A stretch of DNA of 35,563 nt, taken from Chloroflexota bacterium. Its GTDB lineage: Bacteria > Chloroflexota > Anaerolineae > CG2-30-64-16. Made by a program: the position numbers and the translations under genes. Position 1 is the stretch's first letter. Each line of letters begins with the position of its first letter. This document shows, in pieces, positions 27,027-34,624 of the stretch. Under the pieces are notes generated by a model. It ran no database searches, was not told where the DNA came from, and worked only from the letters and a program-made list of their open reading frames with translations. The stretch covers positions 1-35,563 of the forward strand of contig VGOD01000031.1 in assembly GCA_016876015.1 (NCBI GenBank), read 5' to 3'.

Positions 27027-28562
27027 CTTTAACTTTACTTTCCGCCAACTGGTTTGTGCCAATGGGCTAGAGGTGTGGTAGAATAGCGGGAGTTCAATCA
27101 TCCCAAGTTATGCAAAGGACCACCCAATGCTCGAGATCGTTCAGCAAACAATGATGGCGCTGTGCGTCATTACGCAAAATGTGACTATCGGTACCAATCT
27201 TGCGCTTTTACACTTCATGTGGATGCTGGTCAGTGGGGCCCTGCTGCCGAGCCGCGGGGCCGTGTTTCCAGCCTTGCAAGCCGTGGGGCTGGTCCCGCCG
27301 GCGGTGCGCCGCGCCTGGGCCGCCCTGCATTCCGGCGATTGGCACATCGCGGACTTGCTGACGACCTGGGGCGCGCATGTGGTGGCCGCACAAGAGTGGC
27401 AAGCAACGCACTATGAGGGCTACGTGCCGAAAGCGGTGGATACCACAGCGTTCTGGCGGCCCGCACTGCGGGACTGCCAAACCAAGCACTATCAGCCCCA
27501 GGCTGGCAAAGCCTTGCCAGCCATCGTCGTGGGACTGATTGCCCGCGTCGGGCGGATCACGGGGCGCCGCATCGCCCTGCCGACGGCCATCGTCCGCCCG
27601 GAGACCGCCGATGCCACGGAACGGGCGCTGCAAGCGACGCTGCTGGCGCACGTCAAAGCGACCTTGGCCGCCGATGAAATGCCGGTGTTCGATGCCGGCT
27701 TCAAGATCAAGGTCTTGCAGGCCGCCGGCCTTGACCGGTATGTGGTGCGCTTGGCCGAGAACTTCACCGCTCGCCGCAATACGCCGCCCCCTGCCAAGGG
27801 CAAAGGCCCGGACGCCGAATACGGTGAACTGGTGCGGCCGCTGGCCCGCACCCGCAAAGGCAAGCTGATTCCAGCGCCGCCGCCGGATCGCAGCGCAAGC
27901 TGGACCGAAGATGGCCTGGCGTTGCGTGCCGAGTACTGGGACGCCTTGGTGCTGCCGGACGTCAAAGTCAGCGCCACGGCGGCCACGTTCAACGTCGCAG
28001 CCATCTATGATCCGCGCTTTCGCACGCCCTGGCTGCTGGCCGCGCCGGTCAAGCTCAGCGGGCCGGCCTGGCGGGGCTTGTATCGCGACCGCTGGCCCGT
28101 GGAACAGATCCCCCTGGCGGGCAAGCAAATGCTCGGCGGGGCGCGCCAATTCGTCTTTGCGCCCGCGGCGCGCTACCGGCTGCCGGAACTGCTGCTGTTA
28201 GCGGGCGCAGTGGTGACCTACCTGGCGGCCACCACGCCCGCGATCCCGACCGGCTTCTGGGATCGCCAGCCCAAACCCACGCCAGGGCGGTTCCGGCGAG
28301 GCTTGGCGGGCCAGCCTTTCCCCGAAAACTACCCCTTGCCAGCACGACTTCGCAAGAAGGCCAGCGTTTTCGCACACCTGGCCATGGGGATCCTGGGTCA
28401 CCGGCGCACCAAAGCGGTCGCGACCGCCTAAGAACCGGTTCGGAGAGCTAAAATCGGCCCCTGAAGTCCTTGCCAGAAGCGGCGGCGCTGTTCCTGGGGG
28501 CTTCGACTTGCCCCTGAGCATCCCCGGTCAGGGCTGACTTACCGGAAACTAAAGTGTTAAAG
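27027..28562 (+). mobile_element. IS4-superfamily insertion sequence
   Basis: About 1.54 kb bounded by imperfect terminal inverted repeats. The left end is CTTTAACTTTACTTTCCGCC. The right end, read inward on the other strand, is CTTTAACACTTTAGTTTCCG, with a 2-base offset. One transposase gene fills it. No clear target duplication is visible, so the exact ends are uncertain by a few bases. It lies between pcm and a decayed surface-protein gene. Confidence 0.7.
27127..28431 (+). CDS. IS4-superfamily DDE transposase
   Basis: 434 aa. DDE residues: Asp in AVDTTAFWRP, Asp in PVFDAGFKIK, and Glu in the signature YRDRWPVEQIPLAGK, which fits Y-(2)-R-(3)-E-(6)-K of the IS4 group exactly. The frame is intact from ATG to stop, so it is potentially active. 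It lies inside terminal inverted repeats. The family within IS4 was not assigned. Confidence 0.85.
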   Translation: MLEIVQQTMMALCVITQNVTIGTNLALLHFMWMLVSGALLPSRGAVFPALQAVGLVPPAVRRAWAALHSGDWHIADLLTTWGAHVVAAQEWQATHYEGYVPKAVDTTAFWRPALRDCQTKHYQPQAGKALPAIVVGLIARVGRITGRRIALPTAIVRPETADATERALQATLLAHVKATLAADEMPVFDAGFKIKVLQAAGLDRYVVRLAENFTARRNTPPPAKGKGPDAEYGELVRPLARTRKGKLIPAPPPDRSASWTEDGLALRAEYWDALVLPDVKVSATAATFNVAAIYDPRFRTPWLLAAPVKLSGPAWRGLYRDRWPVEQIPLAGKQMLGGARQFVFAPAARYRLPELLLLAGAVVTYLAATTPAIPTGFWDRQPKPTPGRFRRGLAGQPFPENYPLPARLRKKASVFAHLAMGILGHRRTKAVATA

Positions 28563-28693
28563 CTCAGTCAGCAAAGTTGTTTCGCTGGCTTGGTGCTGCA
28601 ACTACCTGCCCAAAACCAGCCCGTACCTGACAAGTAGCAATCTTTGAGTCCGTAGGCGTTTTTTATCGAATCGCATCTGATTGCACAAAACTT
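28563..28693. other. Unassigned remnant after the IS
   Basis: On the minus strand a short reading NAYGLKDCYLSGTGWFWAG looks protein-like and unrelated to the neighbours. I cannot assign it; it may be a fragment of another element. Confidence 0.3.
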
Positions 28694-29264
28694 AGGTTCA
28701 CGGTCTACTTCTCCGGCGCCATGTTGGACATCGGCAACAGCACCATCTCTGGAGCGGCGTCCACGCACGTGAACATCGGGAAAGCGGACAGGGTGAACAT
28801 CAGCAGCAGCACCATCGTCTCGGACTACGCCAGTAGGGCAACGACCCTGAACAACGCAGCGCTCGCCAAGGACACGGTGCACATCACGAACAGCATCGTT
28901 CGAGGGATGCTGGTCCTCACGGTCGACGGTATCGCACGGTTACAACCTGGAGCCAGAAACCTGGTGCGGGTTCGACGCCGGGGGCGATATGCAGGAGGTT
29001 GATTTCGAGAAGCTGGTCGGACCGCTGCAGGACAATGGCGGCCCCACGTATACCCGCGCATTGCTGCCCGGCAGCCCGGCCATCGACACCATCCCTATTG
29101 GCGTCAACGGATGCGAGGCGGGGCTCAGCGCTGACCAGCAGGGTGCGCCGCGCGCGGGCGGGGCTAATCAGGGCGGCGCTGCCTGCGATAGCGGCGCGTA
29201 CGAGGCCGCGAGTGCTGTGCCTGTCACGCGATTCCCGGTCTACCTCCCTCTGATCTGGCGCTGA
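28694..29264 (+). pseudogene. Remnant of a secreted beta-helix surface protein
   Basis: The 3' end of a secreted parallel beta-helix protein. The first part reads FTVYFSGAMLDIGNSTISGA with NISSSTIVSDYASRAT and VHITNSIV. The frame then slips by about 28940 to a second reading, NLEPETWCGFDAGGDMQEVD, then GPLQDNGGPTYTRALLPGSP and AIDTIP, the choice-of-anchor-Q type end. It stops after VTRFPVYLPLIWR, a C-terminus of the kind common on secreted Chloroflexota proteins. The upstream part is gone, with the IS ending ~130 bases before it. At least one frameshift and a 5' truncation make it non-functional. Confidence 0.7.
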
Positions 29265-29473
29265 CACGATGCACTTGAGGCTCCTGCCCTCACTCAACAG
29301 GAGGTGCGACGATGAAGGACGCCTAGGAAACCGTGCTATTGCGTAGAACTACCCATGGAGCGAGAGCCAGGCCAGGAACACGCCATCAGGTTGCACAGTC
29401 CCGTCATATACTCGCTTTCTGCGCGCGGCGCGCCTGGCGGATCGTCTGTGCCGCGGCGACCGTCTTGGCCGAC

Positions 29474-29501
29474 TTGACCGGAACCGAGCGTCGCTTATAA
29501 T
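29474..29501 (+). promoter_or_regulatory. Promoter of the creatininase-family gene
   Basis: TTGACC 29474-29479, a 16-base spacer and TATAAT 29496-29501. It rules out the ATG at 29500 as the start and supports the one at 29560. Confidence 0.8.
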
Positions 29502-29559
29502 GGGAGTATCCCAGCTTTGGGCAAGCAAACGCAAGCGATTTCCCACAGGAGGATCGAAC

Positions 29560-30336
29560 ATGCCTGCGCAACCGACATCATGGAGATACTACATCGAGTG
29601 TCGCCCTGACGAGTTGGCCGCGCTCGTGAAAACGGCCCCGGTCGCTTTCTGGCCGCTGGGACTGATCGAGCACCACGGTTGGCATCTGCCCGTCGGCTTC
29701 GATGGTCTCAAGGCAGAGCGCATCTGCATCCGCATCGCCGAGAAGACGGGCGGAGTACTCCTGCCCACGATGTGGTGGGGGTGCCTGGGCGGTCATGACC
29801 GCTTTCTGTGGACCCATTACCAGCCGCTCGAGGCCTCCGACGCGATCCTGAACCGCATGGTGGAGCAGCTCATCGCATTCGGTTTCAGGGCGATCTTGCT
29901 TCTGGCGGGACACTACCCCTGGGTGCAATTGCTGAACCGCCGGCTGCCGGAGGCGCGCCAGGCCCATCCCGATGTGCTGTTCATTTGGGGCACCGAGGTG
30001 AACATCGCCGCGCCGGACGTGCTCCTGCCTGGCGATCACGCCGGTCGCGAGGAGACTTCGTATGGGCTTTGTCTGCTGCCTGAGCTGATGGACATGCGGG
30101 CGTTGCGACCCGGACGCGACCCGGCTGACAGTTGGCCGGCCGGCATTGCTCCGGCTGAACCCGATGTGCCCGGCGTGGTGATAGATGCGGCTCAGCCGCT
30201 GTTTGCCCAGTTCGGCGTGGATGGCCGGCTTGCCACGGCAGTGCGGGGCGAGGAGGCCATCGTGCGCCTGGTGGACCAGCTGGCGGAAATCATACAGCGC
30301 CACTTGACGACGGGAAGTCCCTCGCCTGCCCAGTGA
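29560..30336 (+). CDS. Creatininase-family amidohydrolase
   Basis: 258 aa. Metal-dependent hydrolase of the creatinine amidohydrolase fold, which includes creatininase and formamide-type hydrolases of cofactor pathways. Metal-site pattern: Glu, His and Asp in WPLGLIEHHGWHLPVGFD; His in LLLAGHYPW (usually GGHGGN in the family); and GDHAGREETSYG for the DAHAGxxET box. The ATG at 29560 has AGGAGG 8 bases upstream. It stands alone with its own promoter, and the ABC operon begins ~400 bases further on with a separate promoter. The altered GHYPW motif suggests a substrate other than creatinine. Confidence 0.87.
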   Translation: MPAQPTSWRYYIECRPDELAALVKTAPVAFWPLGLIEHHGWHLPVGFDGLKAERICIRIAEKTGGVLLPTMWWGCLGGHDRFLWTHYQPLEASDAILNRMVEQLIAFGFRAILLLAGHYPWVQLLNRRLPEARQAHPDVLFIWGTEVNIAAPDVLLPGDHAGREETSYGLCLLPELMDMRALRPGRDPADSWPAGIAPAEPDVPGVVIDAAQPLFAQFGVDGRLATAVRGEEAIVRLVDQLAEIIQRHLTTGSPSPAQ

Positions 30337-30437
30337 GGCAAGCGCCTGGCTCCGAGACTTCGGCTGACCTCTCGGTCGCGTTGCAGCGGGGACAGTCATG
30401 GTTCTTGGAGGACAGCATGTGGTCTACGCTCGGCGCC

Positions 30438-30668
30438 TCATCGCGCAATGACGCCAGCTTCGTCAGCACGACAACGGAGTTGGTGCGGTCCACGACACGT
30501 CAACTGATCCTGGTCATCGGCGTGCTCTATGCTGTCGCCCAGCATCAGGCGCGTCAGGGGGTGCGTCTGCAAATATGCCGAGTCATACAGGTGGTGCAGG
30601 ACTTCATGGACCCAGCGCGTGAATTGCTCAAAGGTAGGGGATGCGATATCTCCGGGCATCAGGCTCAT
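30438..30668 (-). pseudogene. Short regulator-like fragment
   Basis: 76-aa frame starting MSLMPGDIASPTFEQFTRWV and continuing HEVLHHLYDSAYLQTHPLTR. This resembles the N-terminus of larger Chloroflexota regulators, but it ends soon after in a non-matching tail. It diverges from the ABC operon, and its start lies beside the AAACGGACT repeats. Probably a truncated regulator gene; weak call. Confidence 0.35.
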
Positions 30669-30677
30669 CCAGACTGG

Positions 30678-30697
30678 AAACGGACTGCAAACGGACT
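30678..30697. promoter_or_regulatory. Direct repeats, candidate regulator site
   Basis: AAACGGACT at 30678-30686 and 30689-30697, an 11-base period (one helical turn). A partial third copy lies on the left. The repeats end 7 bases before a -35 box, between the divergent regulator fragment and the ABC operon. Confidence 0.5.
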
Positions 30698-30704
30698 AGA
30701 GACA

Positions 30705-30733
30705 TTGCGGGACGCGTTCTTCCGTGATATACT
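30705..30733 (+). promoter_or_regulatory. Candidate promoter of the ABC transporter operon
   Basis: TTGCGG 30705-30710, a 17-base spacer and TATACT 30728-30733. The leader to the first start codon is about 230 bases, and nothing else was recognised in it. Confidence 0.6.
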
Positions 30734-30972
30734 AAGCGCGCGGGTGGCGCGACCAACTCACCGAGCTATAGATACACCATCCCGGTTGCATTGTCAAGGC
30801 CGCCTGCTCCGCAACCTCAACGAACGGATATGTGTTGCTTCACGGTGAGAAGCCTGCGCCCGGAAAGGCGTGAAAGGAGGCGCCTATCGGATACGACGCC
30901 GAGATAGCAACTCTATTGTCAGCCTGCCGCTGCCGGGGTTTCCGGCGTTGCTGCCCCAGAGGAGACACCAAG

Positions 30973-32595
30973 ATGAAAAAGATCTCTCGTCGCCAATTGC
31001 TGAAGGGCGCTGGCGTTGCTGGTACCAGCGCTCTCCTCGCGGCCTGCGTTGCTCCCACACCTCAGATCATCAAAGAGACGGTTCCGGTTGAGAAAGTCGT
31101 CGAGAAGACAGTCAAAGAGACCGTTGTCGTAGAGAAGGTCGCCACTCAGGTCGTCGAAAGAGTTGTGACGCCCACCGTTGCGCCGAAGCCCGAACTGAAG
31201 GGCAAGATCTCCATCCAGTGGTGGGGCGATGTCAAGGAGTTCGAGGAAGCCAAGGGCAAGAAAGTGGGCATGCCAGCGTATCGCGAGGCCTATCTCCTCA
31301 TCAAGGAATGGATGGCCGCGCACCCCGGCGTCCAGGTGCAATTCGAGCCCAAGCCTCAAGACACGAAGGGCCTCTTCCAGACCCAGATGGTGGCTGGCAC
31401 GCTGCCTGATCTGATCAGTTGGAGCGTTGGCGTCGCGCCCGACGTGATAGCGCCCAACATAGACCTGTTCTACGATTGGGCAAAGGAGCTTAAGGAGAAG
31501 AACCCTTACGGCTACATGCCGACCTGGGAAGAGGAGTTCCCGCTTGGCACCAAGATCACCAACCTGTGGGCGCCGTGGGTCGGCGAGAGCCGCCGTCTCT
31601 TCCTGGGCAACACGCAGACCGGCGGCTTCGGCTACACTGCGCACATCTACAATGCCGACATGCTGAAGAAGGCGGACGCGCAAGTTCCTCCCAAGACCTG
31701 GAGCGAGCTAATCGCGATGTGCGAGAAGCTCTTGAAGGCGGGTTTTACGCCCATGTTCATGCAGACCATGCAATTCCAGTGGGAGGTGCGGGTGCTCTGC
31801 GATCAATTCCTCGAGCTGACCTTCAACCAGATCCTCTCCGCCTGGAACGCGCAGGCCTTCACGCAAGAGATATGGGCTTGGGCCATCAAGAACGGCATCG
31901 TCAAAGCAACCGATCCGCGACTGCTCGAGGCGCTGCGCCTCATGAAGGATATGGTGAAGTTCTGGATCAGGGACTGGACGGCGCCGGAGAACGTGAACTA
32001 CTTCCTCCTCAAGCGCGTGGCGCTCCAGCACGATGGCTTCTGGAACATCGAGGGGATCCGTGATGCTCCGCAGAGGGACTTCGAAGTGGGCACCTTCTAC
32101 ATGCCGCCGGTGGACAAGGCCGTGTCGGAATACGCGACTGGTGTCGCCATTCGGCGCCTTGGCACGGCGGAAGCGGGAAGCTCGCTGGCGGCCTATGTCG
32201 CGCCAATGGATATCGTCAAACGTGGAACCTATCCTCTCGTGAAAGACCTGCTGCAGTATGTCTCGGCGCGCAAGCAGAACGAGAAGTGGTGCGCCGCCCA
32301 GACACCGCCCTGCTTGCCGCCCGGCAAGAAGCTGGAGGACACGTTGAAGGATCCGAAGGAGCTTGCCGTGCACTACGGGTTCTTCAATCCGGAGATGACC
32401 GCCGCCAGGATGGCGCGTGACATCCACTGGAGCGGGATCATGGACGTCTTGAGCCGGCTCTTCGTGGACTACTCCGTGGGCAAGCTTGGGCTCGAGGAGT
32501 ATGGAAAGCAGATGCAGGACGAGTGGGTACGCATCACCGACAAGCGCATCACCGACAACCCCACTTGGAAGGTCAAGGAATGGCCGAAGCCGTGA
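30973..32595 (+). CDS. ABC transporter sugar-binding lipoprotein
   Basis: Extracytoplasmic family 1 solute-binding protein, 540 aa. The N-terminus MKKISRRQLLKGAGVAGT plus LLAAC is a twin-arginine signal with a lipobox, so it is exported folded and anchored by lipid. A tether rich in Val, Glu and Lys follows (residues ~30-70: VEKVVEKTVKETVVVEKV), as often seen in Chloroflexota binding proteins. The binding domain starts at KGKISIQWWGDVKEFEEAKG; LPDLISWSVG and NGIVKATDPRLLEALRLMKD are typical of oligosaccharide binders. The ATG at 30973 has GAGGAG upstream. It heads an operon with two permeases. The ATPase is not in the window, as usual for systems sharing an MsmX-like ATPase. Confidence 0.92.
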   Translation: MKKISRRQLLKGAGVAGTSALLAACVAPTPQIIKETVPVEKVVEKTVKETVVVEKVATQVVERVVTPTVAPKPELKGKISIQWWGDVKEFEEAKGKKVGMPAYREAYLLIKEWMAAHPGVQVQFEPKPQDTKGLFQTQMVAGTLPDLISWSVGVAPDVIAPNIDLFYDWAKELKEKNPYGYMPTWEEEFPLGTKITNLWAPWVGESRRLFLGNTQTGGFGYTAHIYNADMLKKADAQVPPKTWSELIAMCEKLLKAGFTPMFMQTMQFQWEVRVLCDQFLELTFNQILSAWNAQAFTQEIWAWAIKNGIVKATDPRLLEALRLMKDMVKFWIRDWTAPENVNYFLLKRVALQHDGFWNIEGIRDAPQRDFEVGTFYMPPVDKAVSEYATGVAIRRLGTAEAGSSLAAYVAPMDIVKRGTYPLVKDLLQYVSARKQNEKWCAAQTPPCLPPGKKLEDTLKDPKELAVHYGFFNPEMTAARMARDIHWSGIMDVLSRLFVDYSVGKLGLEEYGKQMQDEWVRITDKRITDNPTWKVKEWPKP

Positions 32596-32706
32596 TGGCG
32601 CCTTGCGCGCTCCGGTAGGTGCGGGAGGGTCGGGCACAGGGTTGCACCTCTTCGGGCGTTGCACCGCGGCGCCGAAATCCCGATCTCCCGACTGGTGTGC
32701 TTGTTG

Positions 32707-32749
32707 CCCCCTGCCCCCTCTCCCGGAAGGCGGGAGAGGGGGCAGGGGG
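32707..32749. repeat. 18-bp GC-rich hairpin between binding protein and permease
   Basis: CCCCCTGCCCCCTCTCCC, a 7-base loop, GGGAGAGGGGGCAGGGGG. It sits in the 198-base gap after the binding-protein gene. It could stabilise or partly end the upstream message, giving more binding protein than permease. Its shape also fits a dispersed repeat. Confidence 0.85.
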
Positions 32750-32793
32750 TGAGGGCCCGGCCCCGCAGAAGCAAAGCCACTTGGGAAAGCACC

Positions 32794-33762
32794 ATGTTAC
32801 AGGAAAGAGAACTGGGCCGCACGGCGGTGGTTGGCATCAAGACCTCGCCAGCCACCGCGGTCCGAAAGCACAGCTTGTGGCTGCGTATCTGGAAGAACCG
32901 CACGCTCTACCTCCTGATCGCGCCTGTCTTCTTCGGCGCGGGGCTCTTCCAGTACTACCCGGCCCTCACGGCGCTCTACCGCTCGTTCTACGCCTGGGAT
33001 GGCCGGCGGGCCCACTTCGTGGGGCTGGACAACTTCGAGTTCTTCTTGACCGATCCGCGCCTCCTGATCTCGTGGGTGAATGTCAGCAAGCTGCTGATCT
33101 TTCACCTGATCGTCGTCATGACCCTGCCGGTGCTGGTAGCCTACCTCATCTATCGGCTGCGCGACGAGGGGCAGCGCTATCGCTATCGCGTGCTGTTCGT
33201 CCTGCCCATCGTCGTGCCAGGTTTCGTCAACATCGTCCTCTGGAAGTGGTTCTACTCCCTCAACGGCGTGATCAACTTCCTCTTGCGGGGGGTGGGGCTG
33301 GAGTCCTGGACCCGCGTCTGGTTGGGTGACCCGGACACGGCCCTGTACGCCCTGATGTTCATGGGCTTTCCGTGGGTCGGCGGCATCACCATGCTGATCT
33401 ACCTGGCCGGATTCCTGACCATCCCAATGGAGGTGCTGGACGCGGCGATCGTGGACGGCGCCACCGGGCTCAAGCGCTTTTGGTTGGTAGAGATGCCGTT
33501 CCTGCGCGGGCAGCTCAAGCTGCAGGTCATCCTCACCTTCATTGGCACGATCCAGGGGTTCCAGGCGCCGCTCATCATGACGCGAGGCGGTCCAGGATAC
33601 GCGACGATGGTGCCCGGCTTGCGCATGTACGATGCGGCCATGGTGGACTTCAAGCTCGGGTATGCCTCATCCATCGGCGTGATCCTCTTCATCGTCATCT
33701 TCACCCTGACTCTGATCAATCAGCGTTTCATCCGGGGCGGCCAGGAGTACGACGAAGCCTGA
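32794..33762 (+). CDS. ABC transporter permease (MalF/UgpA-like)
   Basis: Inner-membrane permease, 322 aa with six predicted helices after a ~30-residue cytoplasmic tail (first helix YLLIAPVFFGAGLFQYYPAL). The coupling EAA loop is MEVLDAAIVDGATGLKRFWL, which docks the ATPase. The ATG at 32794 is the first in-frame start after the hairpin and fits the family N-terminus; its ribosome site (GGGAAAG) is weak. The frame is open further upstream, but that region encodes Arg/Pro-rich sequence from the repeat. It pairs with the next gene as a heterodimeric channel. Confidence 0.93.
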   Translation: MLQERELGRTAVVGIKTSPATAVRKHSLWLRIWKNRTLYLLIAPVFFGAGLFQYYPALTALYRSFYAWDGRRAHFVGLDNFEFFLTDPRLLISWVNVSKLLIFHLIVVMTLPVLVAYLIYRLRDEGQRYRYRVLFVLPIVVPGFVNIVLWKWFYSLNGVINFLLRGVGLESWTRVWLGDPDTALYALMFMGFPWVGGITMLIYLAGFLTIPMEVLDAAIVDGATGLKRFWLVEMPFLRGQLKLQVILTFIGTIQGFQAPLIMTRGGPGYATMVPGLRMYDAAMVDFKLGYASSIGVILFIVIFTLTLINQRFIRGGQEYDEA

Positions 33763-33777
33763 ACGGGAGAACCTGGC

Positions 33778-34605
33778 ATGCGAAACTCCAAGACCTTCAG
33801 CATTGTCGCTCATACCACGCTGATCACCCTGGCGGTTCTCGAGATTTACCCCATCCTGATCATGGCCTTCATCTCGGGTAAGAACTACTACCAGGTGGTC
33901 ACGAATCCGCTGATGCCGAGTCTGCCGTTCCACCTTGAGAACTTCGCCAAGGCCTGGCGCCTGGGTATCCGGTGGTACATGCTCAATTCCATCACCGTCA
34001 CCCTGGCGATCCTCTGCGGCAGCATGTTCCTCTCGTGCATTGCCGCCTACGTTTTTGCCCGACACGACTTCCCAGGCAAGGGATTCCTTTTCAGTCTGCT
34101 CTTGGGGCTGTTGGTCATCCCAGGCATCACGACGTTGGTGCCGCGTTACGTGCTCGTGCGCGATCTTCAGCTTCTGAACAGCCTATGGGCGGTCATTCTG
34201 CCCGGCGTGCTGGGAGCCAACGCGTTCAACATCTTCGTGCTGCGCACGTTCTTCGCCTCTCTGCCGGAGGAGCTCTTTGAGGCTGCCCGGCTCGATGGCG
34301 CTGGCCATTGGACGATCTTCACCCGGGTCACCATGCCGCTTTCGTGGGCTATCGTCAGCGCGCTGGCGGTGCTGCAAATCATCGGGGCCTGGAACGACTA
34401 CATCTGGCCTGTGATGGTGCTCAACCGCGACAGCATCCAGACCATCGCGATTGGCCTGGTCTACCTGACCGGTTCGCCCGCCGCGCCGGAGATCGGCGTG
34501 CAGATGGCCGGCAGCGTAATCGCCTCCATCCCGATGATCGTCCTCTTCTTCCTGGCGATGCGCACTTTCATCGAGGGGCTGGCTACCGGCGCCATCAAGA
34601 TCTGA
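33778..34605 (+). CDS. ABC transporter permease (MalG/UgpE-like)
   Basis: Second permease, 275 aa, with about six helices. EAA loop: EELFEAARLDGAGHWTIFTR and the following VTMPLSWAIVSALAVLQ. GNTDxxW-like end: GAWNDYIWPVMVL. It starts 15 bases after the first permease, with GGGAG before the ATG. It works with 32794-33762 for import of a sugar or oligosaccharide. The next gene, a lyase-like protein, points to pectin-derived substrates. Confidence 0.94.
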   Translation: MRNSKTFSIVAHTTLITLAVLEIYPILIMAFISGKNYYQVVTNPLMPSLPFHLENFAKAWRLGIRWYMLNSITVTLAILCGSMFLSCIAAYVFARHDFPGKGFLFSLLLGLLVIPGITTLVPRYVLVRDLQLLNSLWAVILPGVLGANAFNIFVLRTFFASLPEELFEAARLDGAGHWTIFTRVTMPLSWAIVSALAVLQIIGAWNDYIWPVMVLNRDSIQTIAIGLVYLTGSPAAPEIGVQMAGSVIASIPMIVLFFLAMRTFIEGLATGAIKI

Positions 34606-34624
34606 ACCTTCCAGCGGAGCCGCC

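Noticed and set aside
29312-29326. Four-codon ORF after AGGAGG (ATG to TAG)
   Set aside because: It has a good ribosome site but is too short to call. It is likely the relic of a gene start in a decayed region.
29349-29561. Minus-strand ORF before the creatininase gene
   Set aside because: It has an arginine-rich shadow composition and covers the plus-strand promoter and ribosome site.
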